Source: Acidipropionibacterium sp. (GTDB taxonomy: Bacteria > Actinomycetota > Actinomycetes > Propionibacteriales > Propionibacteriaceae). Taken from it: a stretch of 64,000 bases of DNA. Numbering within the stretch: the first letter of the stretch is position 1; each line of letters opens with the position of its first letter. The notes under the pieces are model-generated. The model saw only the letters and a list, made by a program, of their open reading frames with translations. It ran no database searches and was not told where the DNA came from. Below are positions 36,095 through 45,816 of this stretch, piece by piece. The stretch lies in the NCBI GenBank assembly GCA_022647765.1, contig JALCLH010000006.1:1-64000 (forward strand), written 5' to 3'. Position numbers and translations under genes: made by a program.

Positions 36095-36265
36095 CAGACG
36101 GACGCGCTGGAGTCAGATCCGGCACCGGTTCATCCGTCGTGAACTGTGGGAACGCGCCGAGTCAGGCGACCGGACTTCGCCATGAATGGCGTCACCGTTG
36201 CGGGACAGTGCCGGATTCTCACCGGCTTCGCTGAATCTCGATGCGGTCACATGGGTGTGACGTCG
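36095..36265 (-). ncRNA. Cobalamin riboswitch before DUF305/polyferredoxin
   Basis: On the minus strand AAGCCGGTGAGAATCCGGCA followed by CTGTCCCGCAACGGTGACG (36236-36195) is the B12-box core, and GGCGAAGTCCGGTCGCCTGA (about 36178-36158) is the closing side. It ends just before the GGAGGT site of the DUF305 gene. The match is as good as for the classical uptake operon at 29.5 kb, yet the controlled genes are not known B12 genes. Confidence 0.85.
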
Positions 36266-36394
36266 ATGACGATAGCAATCCGGCCGGGCGGCGTCCGTCC
36301 CGGGGGTGGGTGTGCGGCGAAGCGTCCCGGCGGCGGATCTGGAGGTGCCTGGATCCCGTACCGTCGAATGCCGGGCGTCGAGGGGAGACGCCGT

Positions 36395-37583
36395 TCAGCC
36401 TGCGATCAGCTGGGACCGGGCTCGCAGGGAGGCGACGAAGGCGCCGATCCGCTCCATCCCCTCACGGATCTGCGCATCCGAGGTGGCGTAGGAGAGCCGG
36501 ACGTAGCTCTCGCCGAGGGAGCCGAATGAGATTCCGGGGGCCACCGCGACCCGCTGCTCGTCCAGCAGGCGCAGGGCGAAGTCCTCCGAGGACAGCCCGG
36601 TCTCCTCGATATTCATGAAGACGTAGAAGGCGCCGTCCGGGGTGTTGCAGCTCACGCCGTCGATGCCGTTGACGGCGTCCACCATGAGGTCGCGCCGGCG
36701 GAGGTAGCTGAGCCGCATCGTCTCGATGACCGACTGGTCGCCGTCGAGGGCGGCGGTGGCGGCCACCTGGGCGGGGGCGTTGACGCAGCTGAGCATGGGC
36801 TCCTGCATGGCGGGCATGTACTTGATGACCTCGCTCGGGCCCGAGAACGTAGCCGATCCGCCAGCCGGTCATGGCGTAGGCCTTCGAGACCGAGTCGATG
36901 CAGAAGGTCCGCTCCTTCATTCCGGGGAGCCGGGCGATGTTGAAGTACTCCCGGCCGCCGTAGACGAGATGCTTGTAGACCTCGTCGAAGAGCACGTAGA
37001 GGTCCTTCTCGACGGCCACCCGGGCGATCATCTCGAGGCTCTCGCGGGAGGCGGTGGCGCCGGTCGGGTTGGACGGGGAGTTGATCAGGATGACCTTCGA
37101 GCGGTCGGTGATGGCCCGCCTCAGCGGTCCCTCCTCGAGGTCGAAGCCGGTCTCCTCGCGGGTCGGTACGGGGACCGTGGTGCAGCGGTTGAGGGCGATC
37201 GTGCCCTCGTAGTTGGCGTAGCAGGGATCGGCCACCAGCACTTCGTCGCCGGGATTCGTCAGTGCCGCCAGGGTGAGAAAGACCCCCTCCATGCCGCCAT
37301 TGGTCACCATGATCTCGGTGGCCGGGTCGTAGTCGATCCGGTCGAAGCGATGGAACTCCCGGGCCACCGCCTCGCGCAGCTGCTTGATCCCGGAGTTGTC
37401 CGTGTAGCCGATCCGGTCGTTGCGGATGGTCGCGGTGGCGGCGTCGATGACGTGGGGCGGGGTGCCGAAGTCCGGCTCGCCGACCGCGAAGGAGATCACG
37501 TCGTCCATCCCGATGATCCGGTTGAAGATGACCCGGATGAGCGACAGCGGCGTGTTGCTGGCCGCGGAACTGATCGGCTTCAT
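36395..37583 (-). CDS. Class I/II aminotransferase, aspartate-type (frameshifted)
   Basis: A fold-type I PLP enzyme of about 396 residues. The N-terminal frame contains ISFAVGEPDFGTPPHVIDAA, the pocket Asn in LINSPSNPTGATASRE, VLFDEVYKHLVY and the PLP lysine in DSVSKAYAMTGWRIGYV. The frame breaks at about 36848 (GGGCCCGAGC has one G too many). The other frame goes on PAMQEPMLSCVNAPAQVAATAAL and ends APGISFGSLGESYVRLSYA, with the substrate-carboxylate Arg. It probably uses 2-oxoglutarate with an aspartate, alanine or aromatic donor. It is a single gene followed by a riboswitch region on the same strand. Confidence 0.85.
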
Positions 37584-37701
37584 CGGCGTGGTCCTCGCAC
37601 TTCTCCGGGCCGCGGCTCGCCCGCGGCAGTCGGAGGTGATTCTGCCCGATCGCGGTTACGCGCGCGTGACGGCAGCGGGATAGGCGGGTCTGGCGGTCGG
37701 C

Positions 37702-37782
37702 ATGGTCCCGATCACTCCCGATACGCCGAGTTTCTGCGTTGGCGATGCCGAAAAGGGGCCTGGCGGGAGTGATCGGGACCAG
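37702..37782. repeat. 81-bp palindromic element, copy 7
   Basis: Left arm ATGGTCCCGATCACTCCCG, right arm CGGGAGTGATCGGGACCA with one terminal mismatch; 81 bp. The interior (TTTCTGCGTTGGCG...AAAAGGGGCCTGG) is almost the same as in copy 10 at 61 kb, although the two are 23 kb apart. Confidence 0.9.
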
Positions 37783-37902
37783 GTACCGACGTCGTTTCTG
37801 CTTGATGAGGACGCCGAGGCCGGGGGCACGCGCATGTCCATGGATTCGATTTCGCAGTATCGGGTTCGGGCAGCCCAGGATGCCGGAGATCCGGTTCGGC
37901 CA

Positions 37903-38874
37903 TCAGGACACCTTTCCGGTACTCGATTTCGTTTTCACGACTCCTTGAGGTTCTGCGCCGGCGGCTCTCCCGCCGCGGTCCGAGAACCAGACGCCCAGCA
38001 CCGCGAGAACCCCGCCGGCCAATGCTGCCGGGGTCGGGTGCTCACCCAGCAGCAGCACTCCCAGCACGAGAGATATGACGGGGACGACGAACATCAGCAG
38101 CGCCCCGCCGCTCGCTCCCCGTGTCCGAAGGGCCGCAGCCCAGGCGGTGTATGCGACGGCGGTGGAAAGGACCCCCAGCACGAGGACCGCGAGCACTCCC
38201 GGCAGGATCGGCACCGTACCCGTCGTCCGAGCCCATGGCAGAAGTACCAGGCTCAGCAGCGCGCCGACGACCGATGCCGCGGCGGTCACGCTCAACGGGT
38301 CCGTCCGAGCCAGCAGTTTCTGCTGGACGATCACGAACCCGGTCAGGGACAGCGCGGCGGCAATGATCCACAGGGCTCCGGGGCCGGTGCGCAGCGACCC
38401 GCCTCCGGAGAACGAGATGAGGGCAGTACCGAGGAAACCCCCGCACGTGCCGGCTATTCGCTGCCACGTCAGCCTTTCGCGGAGCGCCACCAGGCCCACG
38501 GCCGCGGTGATCACCGGTGCAGCGTTGACCAGAAGGCTCGTCGTCCCCGACGGCACGGTGCGTTGCCCGAGCGCCAGGAGCACGCTGTAGCCCGCGTATC
38601 CCAGCACCCCGCACAGCGTTACTGCGGGCAGGTCACGCATCCGGAGCCCCGGGAGCGGCGACCACCGCCGCCGGAGGGAGCGAACCGCCACGGCCACCGT
38701 CATCGCAGCGGCGCAGACCCCCAGTCGCAGCATGGTGAGCAGTGCGGGGTTCATCGCACGTCCCAGGTAGCCGATCGCCACGTAGGCAGGACCCGAGGCG
38801 CACACCATCACCACCGCGGGGGTCGCCAGACGATCCCGAAGACACCTGCCGACGCCGCCTACTCGAGGAGACAT
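37903..38874 (-). CDS. EamA/DMT-family exporter
   Basis: A 323-residue drug/metabolite transporter with two EamA repeats of five helices each. It begins PAVVMVCASGPAYVAIGYLGRAMNPALLTMLRLGV, and the second repeat is at GALWIIAAALSLTGFVIVQQKLLARTDPL. The start chosen is ATG 38874. EamA proteins export small metabolites such as amino acids. It is divergent from a TetR-type regulator with palindromes between them, so it is probably under TetR control. Confidence 0.87.
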   Translation of the reverse strand: MSPRVGGVGRCLRDRLATPAVVMVCASGPAYVAIGYLGRAMNPALLTMLRLGVCAAAMTVAVAVRSLRRRWSPLPGLRMRDLPAVTLCGVLGYAGYSVLLALGQRTVPSGTTSLLVNAAPVITAAVGLVALRERLTWQRIAGTCGGFLGTALISFSGGGSLRTGPGALWIIAAALSLTGFVIVQQKLLARTDPLSVTAAASVVGALLSLVLLPWARTTGTVPILPGVLAVLVLGVLSTAVAYTAWAAALRTRGASGGALLMFVVPVISLVLGVLLLGEHPTPAALAGGVLAVLGVWFSDRGGRAAGAEPQGVVKTKSSTGKVS

Positions 38875-38913
38875 GCCCGAACCAATCTCGTCATTCGTTA
38901 TAATCGTTCGCTC

Positions 38914-38930
38914 GTACGATTGATTCGTAC
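38914..38930. promoter_or_regulatory. TetR operator-like palindrome
   Basis: GTACGA-TTGAT-TCGTAC, nested within a wider inverted pair TTCGTT (38894) and AACGAA (38932). It sits in the AT-richer promoter region between the EamA and TetR genes. Just downstream, TCCGTGTGACGA repeats three times in tandem (38961-38996). Confidence 0.6.
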
Positions 38931-39028
38931 AAACGAAAGAATAACAGACCTCACCGAACGTCCGTGTGACGATCCGTGTGACGATCCGTGTGACGAGTAG
39001 CGTCGGAAATGCCTGACGAGGAGGGCGA

Positions 39029-39706
39029 GTGCCGATCAGGGACACGAACGATTCACCCGAAGGCCACCGGCGTGCGCCGGAGGCGTCCGGAAGAACGCGA
39101 CAGCCGACGGAGGTGCGCCGTCGTCTCATCATTGAGGCGGCCGGCGACACCATCGCCCAACGCGGCTTGTTCGGCACCAGCATGCGGGACATCGCCCAGG
39201 CCAGCGGGGTGTCTCTGGGCACGGTGACGTACCACTTCAAGAGTCTCCAGAACATCCTCGCCAGCGTCCTCGACCACGAGATGACCGCGTTCTACGAGCC
39301 GATTCTCGAGGAGGCGCGACGATCCTCCAGCGGTCGCGAGGCGTTGCTCACCCTCATCTCGGCGTTCCTCGACGATTCTCCTCGGACCCGACGGCACTGG
39401 GTCCTCTGGCTGGACTTCTGGGCTCTGGCGGCGCACTACGACACGTACTCGGCGTGGCAGCACGATGTCTATCTGCGCTGGCACGACGACGTGCGAGCCG
39501 TGCTGGCCCACGGCATGGCGGACGGTACCTTGAGCGCCAAGGACCCCGAGCAGGACACGGTGGAGTTCATGGCCATGCTCGACGGCCTCGTCGTTCAGAC
39601 CTTCCTCCCGGACTCCCGGCTCACGCCGGCCGAGGCGCGTGACTCGTTGCGCAAGTTCGCCGAACGATTCTGGCTCAGCGCGGCCCAAGGCACAGGCGGG
39701 GCCTGA
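39029..39706 (+). CDS. TetR-family regulator
   Basis: A 225-residue protein starting at GTG 39029 behind GGAGGGCGA. The HTH is RRRLIIEAAGDTIAQRGLFGTSMRDIAQASGVSLGTVTYHFKSLQNILASVLD, a clear TetR domain. The C-terminal region resembles the BetI-like TetR_C_6 group (HWVLWLDFWALAAH). It likely represses the divergent EamA exporter. Confidence 0.9.
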   Translation: MPIRDTNDSPEGHRRAPEASGRTRQPTEVRRRLIIEAAGDTIAQRGLFGTSMRDIAQASGVSLGTVTYHFKSLQNILASVLDHEMTAFYEPILEEARRSSSGREALLTLISAFLDDSPRTRRHWVLWLDFWALAAHYDTYSAWQHDVYLRWHDDVRAVLAHGMADGTLSAKDPEQDTVEFMAMLDGLVVQTFLPDSRLTPAEARDSLRKFAERFWLSAAQGTGGA

Positions 39707-39791
39707 GTTCCGGCCCCGACAGACCCGATAGCGGCCGGCGCCATGATGGCCCACCGATCCCTTCGTGACAGGCACTTGGTGATGTTCTCGG

Positions 39792-41701
39792 CTACTCGGT
39801 CTCGGACAGCTCGTTGTCCAGGAAGTTCATGAACTCCTCGTAGCTGCGCACCTTGCGGATCTCCGAGTAGAGATTCTGGTCGTAGAGCAGGCTGATGAGG
39901 GGCTGATAGAAATGGATGAAGTCGTCGTAGTCATCGCCGTTGATGGCGAGCATCAGGACCAGACTGATATCGGCGGATTCCCAGTCGATCGGCGCCGACG
40001 GTATGAGCACCGCCACCTTCGTCTGGTGGGCCAGGAAGTCCATCGCATGGGGCACTGCGAATCGCCGGGCGAAGGCGGTGGGGGAGTAGGTCTCGCGCAG
40101 CAGGACGCTGTCGCGGAACTCGGCGGGGACGATGCCTCTTTCCTCCAGGGCGTCGCAGAGGAAGTCGATCGTCTCCTCGGAGGTCTTCGGGGAGACGCCG
40201 GTGAAGAACAGGTCGGGGTCGAGAAATCGGCGTACCGACTCGGCGATGCGTGACCTGGACTTCTGCTTCGCGGCGTGCAGCAGGGCGGCGTCCACCGCGC
40301 TGAGATCCAGCTCGGAGAGCAGCGCGCTGATCTGGATGCAGGGGTGGGCGCGGCTCGACTCGTCGGTGGTGGAGATCACCAGATCGCAGTCCTGGGCATC
40401 GGCCTCCTCCTTGGTGGAGACGATGTCGAGGATCTGGAGTCGTTCCCCGAACCGCTCGACCAGACCGGCCAGCAGCCAGTCGCGCAGGGTCTGATAGCGC
40501 GGGCAGATGACGATGCCGGAGATGGTGTGGTCATCGGCCGCCACCGGCCTGGAATAGAGCCCGAGATAGATCGCGAGCAGGCCGATCTCGTCGTTGGCGA
40601 AGGTGGTGCCCAGCATCCGGGCAAGCCTGTCGGCGAGATACACGGCGACGTCGTAGAGGAATGGTGAGCGCGACCGCAGCGACTCCTGCAAGGTATTGCG
40701 GAAATAGGGCAGCTCGCGCGCGTGCAGGGAGAGCCTTTCCACATGTTCTGAGACGTTCTCGTAGAGCTTTTCCCGAGACACTTTGAGATTGAAATGATCT
40801 ATGGTCTCGTCGAGGCAGATCCGCACGGCGTCGCTGATGCTCGTGCGCTTCGTCTCATATCCGCCGCCGTTCGTGTGGGGATCCAGGGCGATCCCCACGA
40901 TGGTTCGCAGATATTCCTGGTCCGGGGGCGACGGGATGCGGTCGGGGAACTCTCGGAGAGCCTGTCCAGCAATGCCGAGGACAGTTCCTCGGTGACCGAG
41001 TTCAGCACGACTCCCGGCGAGTCGTCCGGCTCGATGGGGAACCGGTACCGCTGCAGGCAGATGGCGATGTTGACGACGGCGTTGCCCATTCGGATGTCGT
41101 CGATTCCGAGCCCGCGCTCCCTCACCAGGGACTTGAGCAGGGCCGAGACGGCAGCGAGGCTGACGTCGGGCAGGTAGCGGCTGATCTTCTCCTTCTGACC
41201 GACGACGACGTCCATGGCGTTGTGGACGAGGTCTCCCAGCAGTCGGCGGAAGCAGATCTCCGGTCCGGTGAGACGAACCGAGGAGCCCTTCACCGCGAGT
41301 TCGAGCTGGTGGGACTCCACCTGGGGGCGCAATCGCTGGAGGGCCGCCCGGGTCACCGACTCGCTGAGATAGCAGTCCCGCATGATGTCGTAGACGTCGG
41401 TGTCGGGAGTCTCCAGGAGGTACAGCAGGATCCGCTCATGATGATCGAGCTGTGTGGCCAGTTGTGAATTCCTGGCAAGGAAATCATTGTACAAGGATCT
41501 GTTGAGCCGATACCCCTTGGGGGTTGCCTCGATGATCTCGATCTTCGTGACGCCGTTGATCCGCGAAATGTCATAGCGAAGCGTGCGCGTGCTGACGCCG
41601 AGAAGCGCAGCGAGATCCGAGCCTGTCGTGGCGTGGTCGACCTCGCTGAGAAGTTGCAGCAACAATGCTTGCCGTTCGGAGAATAAAATCACTGAGAACA
41701 C
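39792..41701 (-). CDS. PRD-containing PTS regulator (MtlR/BglG type; frameshifted)
   Basis: A PTS-responsive activator of about 636 residues. Domains in order: DeoR-like HTH (LLQLLSEVDHATTGSDLAALLGVSTRTLRYDI), two PRD modules, a EIIB-like stretch (ISGIVICPRYQTLRDWLL), and a C-terminal EIIA-like domain with the His in FAVPHAMDFLA. The frame breaks at about 40950 (GAGAGTTCCCC): the second frame restores EFPDRIPSPPDQEYLRTIVGIALDPH. It is divergent from the PTS operon and its IIA domain matches that operon's IIA, so it probably senses that sugar's flux by phosphorylation. Confidence 0.85.
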
Positions 41702-41752
41702 CTGAACATAAGTCTATACGAAGTGTGGCGGGACTGGGGCCATCACGAGATT

Positions 41753-41795
41753 GCCACTCGGCAGGCAGCAGCGTCCTGCCGCCCCCGTGGCAACA
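41753..41795. promoter_or_regulatory. Nested inverted repeat in the PTS promoter region
   Basis: TTGCCAC-CGGCAGG ... CCTGCCG-GTGGCAA: two nested arms around a 9-nt centre, between the divergent regulator and PTS operon. A related CCTGCC/GGCAGG pair follows at 41825-41843. It is a likely binding region for the PRD regulator. Confidence 0.5.
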
Positions 41796-41978
41796 GACGT
41801 TGCCGCCCCCGTGCCCGGGGCAGCCTGCCTGCCCGGTGGCAGGAACGCAACTGGCGCGACCCTCCCCGCCTGGGCCAGCATCGTCCTCACGAGATGGGAA
41901 CGGGGGCCGCAGCCATGACGGGCTGCGGGCGCCGCGGGGCATCGCAGCCCCACAGACCAACCAGAAAGAGCACACATC

Positions 41979-42281
41979 ATGGCAAACGAAGTCAAGATCC
42001 TCATCGCCTGCGGATCGGGGATTGCTACCTCCACTGTCGCCCAGGAGAAGGTCAAGGAGATCCTCAAGGAGGCCGGAATCCCGGCGAAGATCACCAAGGG
42101 AACCGTCGGTCAGTTGCCCTCGCTCCAGGGCAGCGTCGATGTGATCATGCTCACCACGCGGTACACGAAGCCCCTCGACAAGCCGATCGTGCAGGTGTTC
42201 GGCCTCATCTCCGGTATCAATGAGGACGCCGTGAAGGCCGAAGTCATTGACGCCTGCCGCAAAGTGCTCGACGAGTCCTGA
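41979..42281 (+). CDS. PTS IIB component, galactitol type
   Basis: A 100-residue IIB protein with the phosphocysteine loop ILIACGSGIATSTVAQEKV (Cys10), typical of the galactitol/lascivious PTS IIB fold. It passes phosphate from IIA to the incoming polyol. It is the first gene of the operon IIB-IIC-IIA-kinase-dehydrogenase and lies 23 bp before the IIC gene. Confidence 0.92.
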   Translation: MANEVKILIACGSGIATSTVAQEKVKEILKEAGIPAKITKGTVGQLPSLQGSVDVIMLTTRYTKPLDKPIVQVFGLISGINEDAVKAEVIDACRKVLDES

Positions 42282-42304
42282 TCCAACGAAGGAAATAGAC
42301 AACA

Positions 42305-43561
42305 ATGGAAATCATCAAGGGGATCCTTGACATCGGCGCAGTCGTCATGCTGCCGATCGTTATGCTCATCCTTTGCCTGATTTTCCGAATGCCATTCGGG
42401 AAATCACTCAAGGCCGGTCTGATGATCGGCATCGGCTTCGCAGGATTGACGATCGTCATCAACTTCCTGATGGCCACCGTGGAACCGGCGGTGAACTACT
42501 ACCGCCACATGGGAAGCGGATTCACCACCGTCGACGTGGGGTGGGCCGCGGTCGGCGCGGCATCCTTCGGGGCTCCCTTCGCGGCGCCTGCGATCCTGCT
42601 CGTGGTGATCATCAACCTGGTCATGATTCTTCTGAACTGGACCAACGTCCTCAACGTCGACATCTGGAACTTCATCCACTTCCTGGTTCCCGGAACTCTG
42701 GCCTACGCGATCACCGGGAACTTCTGGGTCGGCCTGGGCGTCACGCTCGGCCTGTCGGTCATCGACCTGATCGTCGCCAAGCACATCGCGCCGAGCTGGC
42801 AGGAGTACTTCGGGTTGACGGGCACCACCTGCTCGACCCTGTCCTACATCACCTTCGCCTGGCCCATCGGCCTCATCTTCAACTGGATCTTCGACAGGAT
42901 CCCGGGTTTGAAGAAGATCGACCTGTCGATGGAGAAGGTCGGAGACAAGCTCGGATTCTTCGGCGATACGGCCTTCATCGGTCTCGTCGTCGGCATCTTC
43001 CTCGGCCTCATGACCCGTCAGTCCTGGCAGGGAGTGCTCATCATGGGCATGGGCATCGCGACCGTCCTGGTGCTGCTTCCCCGCATGGTCTCGGTGATGA
43101 TGGAGGGCCTGACCACCGTTGGCGAGGGCGCCAAGACATTCATGAAGCGCCACCTCGGCAAGGACAAGGACGGAAACGAGCGCGAGCTCAATATCGGTAT
43201 GGATGTGGCTCTGGCGCTGGGCGACCCGACGGCCATCACCATCACCGTGCTGATGATTCCGTTGGCGATCGCTTTCGCGTTCATCATCCCCGGCATGAAC
43301 TACTTCCCGGTGGGAATGCTCACCGGAATCGTGTACATGGTTCCGCTGATCGTGCTGGGCTGCAAGGGAAACATGTTCCGCGCGCTCATCGCCAGCGCGG
43401 TCTTCCTCTTCTTCGTGGAATGGGGGGCCAGCGTGTTCGCACCCGAGGCAACTCTCATGATGCACGCCACTGGTGTGAAGGTGAACGGTTCGGTCACCGA
43501 TGCGTTCTTCGGGTACAACCTTCCGAACGTCATCATTTCCACGCTGCATCGCATCTTCTGA
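42305..43561 (+). CDS. PTS IIC component, galactitol (GatC) type
   Basis: A 418-residue membrane channel with about 10-11 helices, beginning MEIIKGILDIGAVVMLPIVMLILCLIFRMPFGKSLKAGL. GatC-family signs are the TVDVGWAAVGAASFGAPFA segment and LALGDPTAITITVLMIPLAI. It imports and phosphorylates a polyol or sugar with the partner IIB/IIA. The true substrate is not readable from sequence. Confidence 0.92.
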   Translation: MEIIKGILDIGAVVMLPIVMLILCLIFRMPFGKSLKAGLMIGIGFAGLTIVINFLMATVEPAVNYYRHMGSGFTTVDVGWAAVGAASFGAPFAAPAILLVVIINLVMILLNWTNVLNVDIWNFIHFLVPGTLAYAITGNFWVGLGVTLGLSVIDLIVAKHIAPSWQEYFGLTGTTCSTLSYITFAWPIGLIFNWIFDRIPGLKKIDLSMEKVGDKLGFFGDTAFIGLVVGIFLGLMTRQSWQGVLIMGMGIATVLVLLPRMVSVMMEGLTTVGEGAKTFMKRHLGKDKDGNERELNIGMDVALALGDPTAITITVLMIPLAIAFAFIIPGMNYFPVGMLTGIVYMVPLIVLGCKGNMFRALIASAVFLFFVEWGASVFAPEATLMMHATGVKVNGSVTDAFFGYNLPNVIISTLHRIF

Positions 43562-43582
43562 GCCGTCTCTCAGAACGTCTCC

Positions 43583-43625
43583 CTCTGTTGGCCCCACGGT
43601 TCTCGGGACCGTGGGGCCAACAGAG
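43583..43625 (+). terminator. 18-bp perfect hairpin between IIC and IIA genes
   Basis: CTCTGTTGGCCCCACGGT and ACCGTGGGGCCAACAGAG form a perfect 18-bp stem with a 7-nt loop, followed by GATTTTC. It lies inside the operon, so it may reduce expression of the downstream genes or protect the IIB-IIC mRNA 3' end. Confidence 0.7.
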
Positions 43626-43661
43626 GATTTTCAGTACATCATGACAGGAGTATCCACAACA

Positions 43662-44132
43662 ATGAGTGACCTGATTGCTCCGGAACTGGTCCATGTCGGC
43701 GTCGAGGTGTCGAGCCGCGACGATCTTTTCGCCCTCATGGCGACGAGACTCTGCGATGAGGGGAGAACCAAGGAGTCCTTCCTCCAGGGCCTCAAGGACC
43801 GGGAGAAGAACTACCCCACCGGACTACCGGTCAACGGCGGCGTGGCGATACCGCACACCGACGCCGAGCATGTCCTGCGCGACGCCGTCTCCATCGCGAC
43901 CCTGGCCACCCCGGTCGGATTCCGCGAGATGGCCGGCACCGACGACACCGAGATTCCGGTGGACGTTGTCTTCATGCTCGCGCTGAGCGGCTCGGGGGAC
44001 CACCTCGAGGTGCTCCAGAAGATCATCACATGCATCCAGGACGGCGAGTTCATGGATACGCTGAGATCCTCCCGGTCCGCTGCGGAGATCGCCAGGACGG
44101 CGTCCGCCAAGCTGGGACTCGACGCAGCCTGA
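43662..44132 (+). CDS. PTS IIA component (fructose/galactitol type)
   Basis: A 156-residue IIA protein (EIIA-2 family). Start ATG 43662; ATG 43641 is an in-frame alternative. The active His is in VNGGVAIPHTDAEHV, near residue 63. It receives phosphate from HPr and passes it to IIB. It resembles the IIA-like C-terminus of the divergent regulator, supporting a shared circuit. Confidence 0.9.
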   Translation: MSDLIAPELVHVGVEVSSRDDLFALMATRLCDEGRTKESFLQGLKDREKNYPTGLPVNGGVAIPHTDAEHVLRDAVSIATLATPVGFREMAGTDDTEIPVDVVFMLALSGSGDHLEVLQKIITCIQDGEFMDTLRSSRSAAEIARTASAKLGLDAA

Positions 44133-44182
44133 GGCGCCGAACAGGGGTGGCAGAGCAGCCACCCGGACAGGAACGGAACACC

Positions 44183-45769
44183 ATGTCAGAAGCCGCAACA
44201 TCAACCGCACGGAGTTCGGAAGGGCCGCTCGTGGTGGCCATCGACTCCTCGACCACCTCGACCAAGGCCATCGTCGTCGATGTCGACGGCAACGTCTGGG
44301 AGACCGCCAAGCGCGAGATCCAGCTCCACACCCCGGCAATGGATCAGTACGAGCACAACCCGGTCCGCTGGTGGGAGACCTCCCGCGACACCCTCGGTGA
44401 GGTGCTCTCCCGCCTGACCGCCGCCGAACGGGCCCGGGTCGGGGCCATCGGCATCACTCAGCAGCGCGAGTCCTTCGCCCCCTTCGCGGCCGACGGCACG
44501 CCGCTGCGCAACGGCATCCTCTGGCTGGACGGCCGCGCCACCGACCAGATCCGCCGCTACGGCACCGAGCACGTCCATCAGCTGTCCGGCAAGCCGGCCG
44601 GCGTCACCCCCGCCATCTACAAGATGACCTGGGTGGCCGAGCACGAGCCCGGCGTCCTCGAGCGGGCCGACAAGGTGATCGACGTCGGCGGCTACATCAC
44701 CTTCAACCTCACCGGCCGCTGGGCCACCTCCGAGGCCTCCGCCGATTCGCTCGGGCTGTTCGACATCGAGGCCCGCGACTGGGCCGACGAGCTCCTCGAG
44801 ATCGCCGGCGTCCGCCGCGACCAGATGGCCGAACTGGTGCCGCCCGCCCAGCCGGTCGCCGATCTGCGTCCCGAGCTCGTCGAGGCATGGGGGCTGCCCG
44901 GCCCCATTCCCGTCGTCGCCGGGCTCGGCGACGGCCAGGCCGCCGGCATCGGCGCCGCGGCGATCAGCCCCGAGATCGCCTACCTCAACCTCGGCACCGC
45001 GGTGAACGCCGGCGTCGAGTCGCCCAGCTACGCCTACGACTCCGGGGTGCGCACCCTGGTCTCCGGCATTCCCGGCGAGTACGTCTTCGAGGTCCTGCAG
45101 TCGTCGGGCTCCTATCTGGCCGGCTGGTTCCGCGAGGCCCTGGGCGACCCGAAGCTGGTCGGCGCCCCCGACCCCGAGCTGGACGCCGCCGCGGCCGCCA
45201 TCCCGCCGGGCTGCGAGGGCCTCATCACCCTGCCCTACTGGAACGCCGTCCAATCGCCGTTCTGGAATCCGGTGGCCCGCGGCGCCGTCGTCGGATGGCG
45301 CGGCACCCACTCCCGCGCCCACATGTACCGCTCGATCCTGGAGTCCATCGGCTTCGAGATGCGCGCCAACCTCGACTCCATCGAACGGCGCACCGGGGTG
45401 AGGATCACCACTCTGAGGGCGATGGGCGGCGGCACCCGATCGGCCCTGTGGCGCCAGATCATGTCCGACACCGCGGGACTGCCCATCACCACCTGCGTGC
45501 AGGACGAGATCTCCGCCCTGGGCGCGGCAGTGCTCGCGATGGCGGCGATCGGCGCGCACGGCGGCCACGACGTCGCCGCCTCGGCCGCCGCGATGGCCCA
45601 CTTCGGCGAGACCACCGAGCCGGATCTCTCCCTGCACGACCAGTACAAGGACGTCGCCGCCGTCCAGCGACGGCTCTACCCTCAGCTCCAGGACATCTTC
45701 GAGGATCTCCACATCCTCTCCGAGAGATACCCGAGCACCAAGCCGGAATCCCCGAAGCCGGAAGCGTGA
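44183..45769 (+). CDS. FGGY-family carbohydrate kinase
   Basis: A 528-residue FGGY kinase with the N-terminal ATPase-fold start VVAIDSSTTSTKAIVVD, GITQQRESFAPF, the central LGDGQAAGIGAAA and the C-terminal MGGGTRSALWRQIMSD adenosine loop. Close families are glycerol, xylulose and erythritol kinases. It sits between a PTS IIA and a GpsA-like dehydrogenase, so it probably phosphorylates a polyol or ketose downstream of, or in parallel to, the PTS. A kinase with a PTS is mildly redundant, so the PTS product may be dephosphorylated or a second free substrate used. Confidence 0.87.
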   Translation: MSEAATSTARSSEGPLVVAIDSSTTSTKAIVVDVDGNVWETAKREIQLHTPAMDQYEHNPVRWWETSRDTLGEVLSRLTAAERARVGAIGITQQRESFAPFAADGTPLRNGILWLDGRATDQIRRYGTEHVHQLSGKPAGVTPAIYKMTWVAEHEPGVLERADKVIDVGGYITFNLTGRWATSEASADSLGLFDIEARDWADELLEIAGVRRDQMAELVPPAQPVADLRPELVEAWGLPGPIPVVAGLGDGQAAGIGAAAISPEIAYLNLGTAVNAGVESPSYAYDSGVRTLVSGIPGEYVFEVLQSSGSYLAGWFREALGDPKLVGAPDPELDAAAAAIPPGCEGLITLPYWNAVQSPFWNPVARGAVVGWRGTHSRAHMYRSILESIGFEMRANLDSIERRTGVRITTLRAMGGGTRSALWRQIMSDTAGLPITTCVQDEISALGAAVLAMAAIGAHGGHDVAASAAAMAHFGETTEPDLSLHDQYKDVAAVQRRLYPQLQDIFEDLHILSERYPSTKPESPKPEA

Positions 45770-45816
45770 TCGGGCGGCCGGGAGCAGCCGATCAAGCCAC
45801 CGAGAAAGGACATCAC

